A model generated the notes under the pieces. That model worked only from the letters and a program-made list of their open reading frames with translations, was not told where the DNA came from and ran no database searches. Of a DNA stretch of 64,000 bases, positions 34,738 to 42,379 are shown piece after piece. The stretch spans positions 65,605 through 129,604 of the forward strand of contig CAWVXY010000003.1 in assembly GCA_963934295.1 (NCBI GenBank), in the 5' to 3' direction. Source of the stretch: Seribacter sp963934295. Lineage in GTDB: Bacteria > Verrucomicrobiota > Verrucomicrobiia > Opitutales > Seribacteraceae. Numbering within the stretch: the first letter of the stretch is position 1; the number at the start of each line of letters is the position of its first letter. Made by a program: the position numbers and the translations under genes.

Positions 34738-36294
34738 ATGTATTTATTTCATCATTTAGCATATTTCATACCTTATAAATACCGGTTATGGCATTTCATA
34801 TCTCTTCTTTTTGTCAGTTATTTATTGACTGCACAAAAGGTTCCCGCACAGGAAAATGGAAATAAGAATTCATTTAAAGAACTTGATAGGTGGTATGAAG
34901 TGTTTCTCGGCGAATCCAAGGTCGGATACTCCCATTCAACCATGAAGTTGGAAAAAGGAGAAGTCATATCCAAGAGTACTTTTGTAATGTCAGTTAGGCG
35001 TGCAGGAGTTTTAATTGAAATCAAATCTATGGAAAGTACTAGAGAAATGCTCTCCGGAGAAATAATCAGCTTTTCTGGAAAAATGGAAATGGCGGGTGTA
35101 CCTGTAACCAAAAACGGATGGGTGCAAGGAAATGAGATTGTGATTAAAGAAAAACAATTTTTTCGGGAGAACGAAACACGCCACCCACTTGACCCGGAAG
35201 GAAAAATGACATGGGGGTTAATGAAAGCATTGAGAGAAAATAATTTTAAGGAAAAAGGTAGGGAATTTGAAACCAAGGTATATTCAGCTGACTTTGGAAT
35301 GGCTTCGCCAACCAAAGCAAGGATTAAAACAATGGGAGAAACAGAGGTTTCCATTTTAGGGCAAAATCAGAAAGTTTTCCAAACAGAGATTTCTATGGCC
35401 ACGAGCGTTGGAAAAATTAAAACACAGAGTTGGCTTGATGCTTGGGGGTTTGCAGTAAAAACGAAAATACAACTGGGAGGACTTCCTGTGGAAATTAAAC
35501 AAAGTAATAAATTCGAAGCAAAGCAGAGCCCAGAATCAAAGGAATTCCTTCTTAACTCTCTTATTTACCTGAAAAAAGAAATCCCTTCAAATGCCCAATC
35601 TGTTAAATTCAAAATGGAATTGACTAAAGGACAGCTAAGCCAACCCCTTTACCAAAGTGAACTCCAAAAGGTAACTAAATTGGATGACAAAAATTTGATT
35701 ATCGAAATTAAGGCTGAAAAGTGGGGTAAAGACACGGTCAGAATAAAAAAAGAATTCAAAACCGCTCAAGAATTCAAAACCGCAAACCTAATGATTGATT
35801 CAGATAATCCATTAATCCGTCAACTCGCTCAAAACGCAGGGAAGGGTTCTAAAAATATAATCGAACTATCGGAAAAACTTTTCTTTTTTGCTCAAAAATA
35901 CTTAATTTATAAAAACTTTAAAGTAGGTTTTGCGTCCGCAACAGAAACCGCAAAAAAAAGAGAAGGTGATTGTACTGAACACGCAGTCTTTCTTGCAGCA
36001 TTAGGTAGAGCTATGGGCATTCCAACTAGAGTTGCATCCGGTATTGCCTATCTTAAAAGTTTCAAAGGGAAAAAAAATGTTATGGGTTTTCATATGTGGA
36101 CCGAATTTCACTTAAGAGGAAAGTGGATGCGCTTGGACTCGGCTTTGGGAAAAATCGGGACTCATGCTGACCGGATTACTCTATCCGTTACATCGCTCAA
36201 CCAAGAAAGCTTAACGCAACTCGGGCTTGGGATTGCGGAAATGATTGGTAACGTAAAATTAATAATTTATAACATTGAAATTAATAATGGTTGA
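34738..36294 (+). CDS. Exported transglutaminase-like protein
   Basis: 518-residue protein with an N-terminal signal or anchor (LWHFISLLFVSYLLTAQKVPAQ). The first 320 residues are beta-rich and begin WYEVFLGESKVGYSHSTM, as in other exported bacterial transglutaminase-like proteins. The C-terminal third is the transglutaminase core with Cys in KREGDCTEHAVFLAALGRAM, His in GFHMWTEFHLRGKWM and Asp in RLDSALGK, a complete catalytic triad. Such proteins act as peptidases or cross-linkers. The open frame extends upstream into the divergent gene, but ATG 34738 gives the signal peptide and no overlap. Confidence 0.88.
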   Translation: MYLFHHLAYFIPYKYRLWHFISLLFVSYLLTAQKVPAQENGNKNSFKELDRWYEVFLGESKVGYSHSTMKLEKGEVISKSTFVMSVRRAGVLIEIKSMESTREMLSGEIISFSGKMEMAGVPVTKNGWVQGNEIVIKEKQFFRENETRHPLDPEGKMTWGLMKALRENNFKEKGREFETKVYSADFGMASPTKARIKTMGETEVSILGQNQKVFQTEISMATSVGKIKTQSWLDAWGFAVKTKIQLGGLPVEIKQSNKFEAKQSPESKEFLLNSLIYLKKEIPSNAQSVKFKMELTKGQLSQPLYQSELQKVTKLDDKNLIIEIKAEKWGKDTVRIKKEFKTAQEFKTANLMIDSDNPLIRQLAQNAGKGSKNIIELSEKLFFFAQKYLIYKNFKVGFASATETAKKREGDCTEHAVFLAALGRAMGIPTRVASGIAYLKSFKGKKNVMGFHMWTEFHLRGKWMRLDSALGKIGTHADRITLSVTSLNQESLTQLGLGIAEMIGNVKLIIYNIEINNG

Positions 36295-36397
36295 ATTATG
36301 AATGATAAATTACGCTTAAAACAAAATTGCCAAATATTTGATGGACGAATTTATTTGATCCCTTTATATTATTAATCGATGATAATTACTATATCCC

Positions 36398-37522
36398 ATG
36401 ATTAGATTACAAGAATATGCTGAAGGAGACATCGTTTTAAACGATGGCGAATTAGGCAAAGGTTTCTGTATCTTGGAGTCCGGAGCATTAGAAGTTGTTC
36501 GCGAAGGAAAAACCCTCAGCGAAATTGATCAACCTGGCTCAATCTTTGGCGAACTCAGCGAAATTTTGGGCTTAAAACGGGACGCTGTTATTAAAGCTAA
36601 GTCTCCGGCTAAAGTTAGACATGTGGAAGAAAGCATTGAGGATATAGTATCCAAAAACCCTAAAGTTTCCGTTAAATTAATTCGTACATTAGGACGCCGT
36701 CTTTACAGAATGAATCGGTTAGCAACCAAGGAAATGTCCGCGAATGAAACCATTTCTTCAGCAACCACCGAATCAATTGTCAAAATTCTCGTAGTGGATG
36801 ATAAGCCAAATATTGTAAAACAACTAACCGATATTTTCGCAAAAAATGATTGGGTTGTGCAAAGTACTCCCAACGAAGCAGGTGCTTTGAAGATTTGTGA
36901 AAGCTCCTCCTTTTCAGCCATCTTGATAAGCATGGCATTAGAGAACGATACCGCGGTTGATTTACGCAGGAAGCTCAAAACCAATCATAATGTCCTGAAC
37001 ACTCCTGTAATCGGAATGATTGTCCAAGGCGATGAATCAGCCCAAAAGAAAGCTCTAAACTCAGGCTTTGCAGATTGTATTACCAAGCCATTCAATCCAA
37101 ATAAAACTGACGCAGTAATGTTTAAGGTTATGGATTTGGATTCCTCGGCCAGATATTTTAAATTCATTGAAGATTTCCTTTTCTTCAAATTACCGCCGGA
37201 ATTATCTCCCTTTGTTATTAATGACATCAAAGAAAATATGGATAATCGAATTCGGAACACCATAAACGAGGGGATTTTAAAATTAATTATAGATGTCTCG
37301 GGATTAGAGGAAGTCGGAGAAGAAGCCATTGAAGTGGTTGGAGAATTTGCCGAAAAAATTGATGACATGAAACTTCCAATGAGAGGTGCAATTATTGCAA
37401 CTGGTGAAGAAGCCGAAATGTGGAACAATCTAGATGGTTGTGAAGAATGGGGAATTTGCGAAGATATTGAGAGTGCAAAAGAACATTTGGAAAAAGATCC
37501 TGAAGAAGAAGACGAAGAATAG
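36398..37522 (+). CDS. cNMP-binding / degenerate receiver / STAS-like regulator
   Basis: 374-residue cytosolic protein in three parts. Residues 1-105: cyclic-nucleotide-binding fold (YAEGDIVLNDGELGKGFCIL, PGSIFGELSEILG). Residues 128-245: response-regulator receiver fold with the acidic pair Asp134-Asp135 in ILVVDDKPN and Lys230 in ITKPFNP, but the phosphoacceptor Asp is Ser178 (ILISMAL) and the switch Thr is Ile (VIGMIVQG). Residues about 260-365: a STAS-like region (KLIIDVSGLEEVGEEAIEVV). There is no DNA-binding domain, so it probably acts by protein contact. ATG start; it stands 58 bp before hemF. Confidence 0.85.
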   Translation: MIRLQEYAEGDIVLNDGELGKGFCILESGALEVVREGKTLSEIDQPGSIFGELSEILGLKRDAVIKAKSPAKVRHVEESIEDIVSKNPKVSVKLIRTLGRRLYRMNRLATKEMSANETISSATTESIVKILVVDDKPNIVKQLTDIFAKNDWVVQSTPNEAGALKICESSSFSAILISMALENDTAVDLRRKLKTNHNVLNTPVIGMIVQGDESAQKKALNSGFADCITKPFNPNKTDAVMFKVMDLDSSARYFKFIEDFLFFKLPPELSPFVINDIKENMDNRIRNTINEGILKLIIDVSGLEEVGEEAIEVVGEFAEKIDDMKLPMRGAIIATGEEAEMWNNLDGCEEWGICEDIESAKEHLEKDPEEEDEE

Positions 37523-37580
37523 ATCTTTTCCTTCCCACCTTTTCTTTACTTAATTACAAACTTAATCTTTTCTTCCAGTT

Positions 37581-38498
37581 GTGCAGGATGAACAAGCAGA
37601 ACAGGTAAAAAAGAGTCTTTTGGCTTTGCAAGAAAGCCTTCGGATTAAACTGTTTGATACTGATTCCAAAATTCAATGCAAACAGGATCAATGGACGAGA
37701 AACGAAGGAGGTGGGGGCAAAACTTTAGCATTTACAAAAGGTGAATTCATAGAAAAAGGAGGAATAAATTTCTCGGATGTCTCGGGGGAGAAACTGCCCA
37801 AAACCGCTACTCAAAATCGACCTGAATTGGAAGGTGCATCATTTCGAGGCATGGGCGTTTCAGTTGTTTTTCATCCCGACAATCCATACATACCGACCAC
37901 ACATGCAAATGTTCGATATTTCGAAGCCAAAAAAGATAACATCCCACTTAGTTGGTGGTTTGGGGGCGGATTTGACTTAACACCCTACTATCCATTTAAG
38001 GAAGATGTAGTTGAATGGCATCAGTACGCCCGTAACGCATGTACCCCTTTTGGAAATAGCTTATATCCGAAGCTTAAAAACTGGTGCGATGAATACTTCC
38101 ACCTACCACACCGTAATGAATCGAGAGGAGTAGGAGGTATTTTCTTTGACGATTTCTGCGAAGGAGGGTTCGATCAAAGTTTCTCCTTTATGAAAACAGT
38201 CGGAGAAACTTTTCAAAATGCCTATTTCTCTATTTTAGAGAAAAGAAAATCAATTTCCTTTTCTCAGAAAGAAAAAGAATTCCAAAAATATAGAAGAGGA
38301 AGATATGCCGAGTTTAATTTGGTATATGATCGCGGTACTCATTTTGGGCTTCAATCAAAAGGGAGAACCGAATCGATTTTAATGTCTATGCCTCCTGAAG
38401 TCGCTTGGACCTATGGATGGGAACCAAAACCAGGATCACCCGAAGAAAATCTCTACAAAAACTATCTGCAACCAAAGGATTGGTTGGAACTTGAATGA
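37581..38498 (+). CDS. hemF: Oxygen-dependent coproporphyrinogen III oxidase
   Basis: HemF decarboxylates coproporphyrinogen III to protoporphyrinogen IX with O2. The 305-residue product has family segments MGVSVVFHPDNPYIPTTHAN, WWFGGGFDLTPYYPF, GGIFFDDFCEGGFDQ and YAEFNLVYDRGTHFGLQ. The start is a GTG at 37581; no in-frame ATG lies close by. It overlaps hemE by 4 bp (ATGA), so the two are translationally coupled although they catalyse non-adjacent-to-entry steps of the same late heme branch. Presence of HemF fits an aerobic organism. Confidence 0.95.
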   Translation: MQDEQAEQVKKSLLALQESLRIKLFDTDSKIQCKQDQWTRNEGGGGKTLAFTKGEFIEKGGINFSDVSGEKLPKTATQNRPELEGASFRGMGVSVVFHPDNPYIPTTHANVRYFEAKKDNIPLSWWFGGGFDLTPYYPFKEDVVEWHQYARNACTPFGNSLYPKLKNWCDEYFHLPHRNESRGVGGIFFDDFCEGGFDQSFSFMKTVGETFQNAYFSILEKRKSISFSQKEKEFQKYRRGRYAEFNLVYDRGTHFGLQSKGRTESILMSMPPEVAWTYGWEPKPGSPEENLYKNYLQPKDWLELE

Positions 38499-39529
38499 AC
38501 TCTAGGAAAAAAATCAAACTTGCATTGAGCAACCAAAATGTGGGACGACCTCCCGTTTGGGTAATGAGACAAGCTGGCCGATATTTACCTGAATACAGAG
38601 CCTTAAGAAAAAAATATAGCTTTGTGGAGATGGTAAAATCTCCTGAGCTTGCAGTTGAAGTATCCCTTCAACCACTACGAAGATTTGCCTTAGATGCTGC
38701 GATTGTGTTTAGCGATATTTTAGTTGTTCCAGAAGCAATGGGTCAACCATACCACTTTCGCGAGAAAGGAGGAATTGGAATGGATTACAGCTTGGATTCC
38801 GAAAATTGCCTAAAGAAATTAAATACTTCTGAAGCTGTCGAAAAACTTTTTTATGTTTCAGAAGCCCTCCTGCTACTGAGAAAAGAATTAGGCGATACTA
38901 AAGCCATGCTGGGTTTTTGTGGATCTCCATGGACTCTTGCCTGCTATATGATTGATGGAGGCTCCTCTCCCAATTTTCCCAAAACCGTAAAGTGGGCACA
39001 AAACTCGCCCAATTCCTTTGCTAAATTAATGGAAAAATTAACAGAAGTCTTAATAGGTTATGTTCGCGAACAGGCAAGATCAGGTATTGATGCCTTACAA
39101 ATCTTTGATAGTTGGAATGCATTGTGTCCAGACTCCCACCTGCAAGAATGGTCGCTCAAATGGATTGATCAAATTGCGAATGAAGTATCATCAATCGTCC
39201 CGGTTATTCTTTATGCCAAAACTCCCAGCCAACGCCTTAACTTGCTTTCAAATTGTAAAGTTTCCGGTATTAGTATTGATAATGAAACCGATTTAAAATT
39301 TGCCCGAACCACCCTGCCCTCACATTTTACGCTTCAAGGAAATCTGGACCCAGCACTCATGGAGACAGATGAGGTAACAGTTCGAAAAACAACCCAAGAA
39401 CTCTTAAATAGAATGAAAGGAGACAAAGGACATATACTCAATTTAGGCCATGGCATTCGACCTCAGGCAAAAATTGAATGCATGAAATCACTTGTCAACA
39501 CGGTCTTGGAATATCCTGAAAAGGAATAA
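38495..39529 (+). CDS. hemE: Uroporphyrinogen decarboxylase
   Basis: HemE converts uroporphyrinogen III to coproporphyrinogen III, the substrate of HemF just upstream. The 344-residue product has the N-terminal signature PPVWVMRQAGRYLPEYR, the catalytic Asp region ALDAAIVFSDILVVPEAMG, and the C-terminal FTLQGNLDPALME and HILNLGHGIRP. ATG overlaps the hemF stop by 4 bp. It converges with lpxK, 10 bp apart. Confidence 0.96.
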   Translation: MNSRKKIKLALSNQNVGRPPVWVMRQAGRYLPEYRALRKKYSFVEMVKSPELAVEVSLQPLRRFALDAAIVFSDILVVPEAMGQPYHFREKGGIGMDYSLDSENCLKKLNTSEAVEKLFYVSEALLLLRKELGDTKAMLGFCGSPWTLACYMIDGGSSPNFPKTVKWAQNSPNSFAKLMEKLTEVLIGYVREQARSGIDALQIFDSWNALCPDSHLQEWSLKWIDQIANEVSSIVPVILYAKTPSQRLNLLSNCKVSGISIDNETDLKFARTTLPSHFTLQGNLDPALMETDEVTVRKTTQELLNRMKGDKGHILNLGHGIRPQAKIECMKSLVNTVLEYPEKE

Positions 39530-39539
39530 AAATTGAGAT

Positions 39540-40772
39540 TCAGGAAGTTTTATCAATAGAGAGGGGTTGATATTTCCTATTCTTCCGATCTGGAAAACAT
39601 ATATCCGCAACGGCATCTTCAAAATCGTCAAATCCCTCAACAATTTCAATATCCATTCTCACATAATAAAAAGGAAGGATTGGTTTGTATGTGGAAGGAA
39701 TACGAACTGCGTCTTTTTCAGTGGTAATTACGACATCAGCTCCAGCATTTTTAGCCTGTAAAAACAAACGATCCAATTCATCATGGGTATATCGGTGATG
39801 GTCAAGAAAGCGTTGCTTGAATCTCATTTCCCCAGACATTCGCTGAATAATATCTTCGAAACCCCGGGGAGAAGCAATTCCACAGAAAACTCCTACATAT
39901 AACTCATATAAAAAGCTTAAAGGCTTAGTATTCTCTGTATTTACCTCCTGGAAATATCTTGCTTTATGGACACAGCGAATAATTTCAGCATTTGGGTTAT
40001 ATTTTCGAATTGTTTGAAGTAAATCCAAACCAGGATCTGCTTCTGATTTAGTCAAAAAAACATAAGATGCTCGGGAAAGATGACGAACGGGTTCCCTTAA
40101 GATACCCCGGGGAAGCAGGCATCGATTTCCAAAAGGATTAGTTTGGTCGACAAGCAACAAATTAAGGCGACCTTTGATTGGTAAATATTGAAAACCGTCA
40201 TCAAGGATAAGAGTATTGACCTTAAATTTTTTTATCGCAAACAATCCTGCCTTCACACGATCTTTATCAGCGAGTACAACGGCACCCTTTAAGTTTTTAG
40301 CCAACATGTAAGGCTCATCTCCAGCCTCTTCAGAATCCAAGAGAACCTCTTTGCCATCGCTCACGATTTTGGGAAGCTGAAAGTCTTGTTTTGAAAAAAT
40401 CTGATGCCATTTTCGCTTTGGCTTATCTTCTTTGCTCTTATAGCCCCGGCTTAAAATAGCGACTCTTCTGCCTTTGGCCATAAGCTCGCGGGTGAATCTT
40501 TCCACCACCGGTGTCTTTCCTGTTCCCCCAACTGTTAAATTACCGACTACAATAACAAAGCAATCAATCGGTTTGTCCTTTAAAATAAAGCGACGAGAGT
40601 AACAAAATAAACGAAGACGGACGATCCCAGAAAACAAAAAAGAAAAGGGTCGCAGAAAAAGACCAAAAAGCCTAGCAGATACAGAAAGATCACGGTCATA
40701 AATAACCCCCTCTACGAATCCTTCGAAATCTGACCATTTCTCCTTCAGCCATTCCCCATTATTTTTTGCCAT
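39540..40772 (-). CDS. lpxK: Tetraacyldisaccharide 4'-kinase
   Basis: LpxK phosphorylates the lipid A disaccharide at the 4' position at the inner face of the inner membrane. The 410-residue product has an N-terminal hydrophobic/amphipathic region (SARLFGLFLRPFSFLFSGIV), the Walker A GNLTVGGTGKTP, the family segment LSRGYKSK, and LDDGFQYLPIKGRLNLLLVD. I chose ATG 40772; the open frame runs 10 codons upstream to a TTG. It shows that the organism makes lipid A and so has a lipopolysaccharide-type outer membrane. No other lpx gene is present here. Confidence 0.94.
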   Translation of the reverse strand: MAKNNGEWLKEKWSDFEGFVEGVIYDRDLSVSARLFGLFLRPFSFLFSGIVRLRLFCYSRRFILKDKPIDCFVIVVGNLTVGGTGKTPVVERFTRELMAKGRRVAILSRGYKSKEDKPKRKWHQIFSKQDFQLPKIVSDGKEVLLDSEEAGDEPYMLAKNLKGAVVLADKDRVKAGLFAIKKFKVNTLILDDGFQYLPIKGRLNLLLVDQTNPFGNRCLLPRGILREPVRHLSRASYVFLTKSEADPGLDLLQTIRKYNPNAEIIRCVHKARYFQEVNTENTKPLSFLYELYVGVFCGIASPRGFEDIIQRMSGEMRFKQRFLDHHRYTHDELDRLFLQAKNAGADVVITTEKDAVRIPSTYKPILPFYYVRMDIEIVEGFDDFEDAVADICFPDRKNRKYQPLSIDKTS

Positions 40773-40896
40773 AAAACATTCTTTTGTATAGAGTTTATTC
40801 AAACTGACAATCGGATTTCCTTAACGATTAATCCTTCGTCGATTGACTTTAAGCACGAATAAGATTTTATAGGCGTTCTCTTTTCTCTTCCTTTTT

Positions 40897-41271
40897 ATGC
40901 AGGTCACTCTTTTAAAATCGAAACTTCACCGCACTGTGGTCACATCTGTGTCTCCCGATTATTCAGGGAGCCTTTCCATTGATCGTAACTTAATGGAAGC
41001 AGCCGGTTTCCTTAATCATGAAAAAATCCTCGTGGGTAATATTACCAATGGCGAAAGATTTGAAACTTATTGCATACCCGCTCCAGCAGGTTCTGGTGAA
41101 ATTGCTCTGAATGGAGCAGCTGCACACAAAGGAAAGCCTGGCGATCTTTTGGTTATCCTCACCTTCATTCAACTTGATCCTGAAGAAGCAGCGGCTTGGG
41201 AACCTCGTCTAATTATTATAGAAGGAGAAAATACGAATTTCAAAATGATCACGAACCAAATTGAATCTTAA
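40897..41271 (+). CDS. panD: Aspartate 1-decarboxylase (pyruvoyl type)
   Basis: PanD makes beta-alanine from aspartate for pantothenate and CoA. The 124-residue proenzyme has the self-cleavage site in SPDYSGSLSIDRN, where Gly-Ser cleavage creates the pyruvoyl group on the new N-terminal Ser, and the start MQVTLLKSKLHRTVVT typical of the family. ATG start. It ends one base before the ATG of a class V aminotransferase on the same strand; the rest of the pan pathway is not nearby. Confidence 0.96.
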   Translation: MQVTLLKSKLHRTVVTSVSPDYSGSLSIDRNLMEAAGFLNHEKILVGNITNGERFETYCIPAPAGSGEIALNGAAAHKGKPGDLLVILTFIQLDPEEAAAWEPRLIIIEGENTNFKMITNQIES

Positions 41272-41272
41272 T

Positions 41273-42358
41273 ATGATTGATTACAAATTACATATTCCGG
41301 GGCCCGTTAATGTTTCCGCGGAAACTTATCAAGCTATGTCCACCCCAGTAATGGGTCACAGAAGCACCGATTTTGTTGAATTGTACCTAGACTGCCAGCC
41401 TAATTTGCAAAAATTATTCGAAACAAAAGATCCCGTTTTTCTATCCACCTCAAGCGCATGGGGGGTCATGGAAGGGGCATTGCGTAACCTTTGTCAAAGA
41501 AAAGTGTTGTGCTGTATGTGCGGAGCTTTTTCAGACAAATGGCTTGATGTTGCAAAACGAGCGGGAAAAGACGCCGACCCCCTACAAGTGGAATGGGGCC
41601 AACATATTGATCCTGATGAACTCAAATCCCGCTTGTCAACCGGTGAATATGATGTGGTCACATTGGTACATAATGAAACCTCATGTGGTATGATGAATCC
41701 ACTAAAGGAAATCATGCAGGTTTTAAAGGAATTTCCTGATGTTATTTCTGTCATCGATACCGTAAGTTCTTTTTCCGTAGTATCCATTCCCAAAGATGAA
41801 TGGGGTATTGATGTTATTTTAACTGGCTCTCAAAAAGCATTGGCGATGCCTCCGGGCCTTGCTCTTTTTTCAGTGTCCGAAAGAGCTTTTCAACGTGCCG
41901 AGCAAGTCGAGGGAAGAGGATACTATTTTGATTTTTTGGAATTCCGTTCGAATCACGCAAAAGGTATGACCCCAAGCACTCCGGTTATTCCACTTATTCA
42001 TGCCCTTAATTACACCCTAAAAAAGATTATTCAAGAAGGTGTTGCAAATCGACACAATCGACATACAGAACTCAATCAGATTGTGCATAAGTGGGTTGCG
42101 AGTAAAGGTTTTGAATTGCTACCCAAACAAGAATTTGCGTCAAAGTCTTTAACCTGCGTGCGCAACAACCTAGAAATTGATGTGGCAGGATTTGTTAAAA
42201 CCTTACGGGAAGAAAAGAAAATTTCAATTGATGGTGGATATGGAAAAATCAAAGGAAAAACTTTTCGAATTTCAAATATGGGTGATGAAACAGTCGACTC
42301 CATAAACCACTTAATTTCGAACATGGACGAGGTTTTATCTTCGTTTTTGCCTGCCTAA
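41273..42358 (+). CDS. Class V aminotransferase, alanine/serine-glyoxylate type
   Basis: PLP-dependent enzyme of 361 residues. The start PGPVNVSAETYQAMSTPVMG and HRSTDFVELY fit the alanine-glyoxylate/serine-pyruvate aminotransferase group, and the PLP lysine is in ILTGSQKALAMPPG. The C-terminal NNLEIDVAGFVKTLREEKKI and RISNMGDETVDSI also fit. ATG 41273 is chosen over a TTG at 41261; it starts one base after panD stops, so the two are co-expressed. Why they are coupled is unclear; it may supply or use an amino acid linked to beta-alanine, or the pairing may be incidental. Confidence 0.9.
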   Translation: MIDYKLHIPGPVNVSAETYQAMSTPVMGHRSTDFVELYLDCQPNLQKLFETKDPVFLSTSSAWGVMEGALRNLCQRKVLCCMCGAFSDKWLDVAKRAGKDADPLQVEWGQHIDPDELKSRLSTGEYDVVTLVHNETSCGMMNPLKEIMQVLKEFPDVISVIDTVSSFSVVSIPKDEWGIDVILTGSQKALAMPPGLALFSVSERAFQRAEQVEGRGYYFDFLEFRSNHAKGMTPSTPVIPLIHALNYTLKKIIQEGVANRHNRHTELNQIVHKWVASKGFELLPKQEFASKSLTCVRNNLEIDVAGFVKTLREEKKISIDGGYGKIKGKTFRISNMGDETVDSINHLISNMDEVLSSFLPA

Positions 42359-42379
42359 ACAAATCCATAATTCTAATAA

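Noticed and set aside
36298..36378. Short open frame before the cNMP regulator
   Set aside because: About 25 codons with no sign of selection; AT-rich chance frame.
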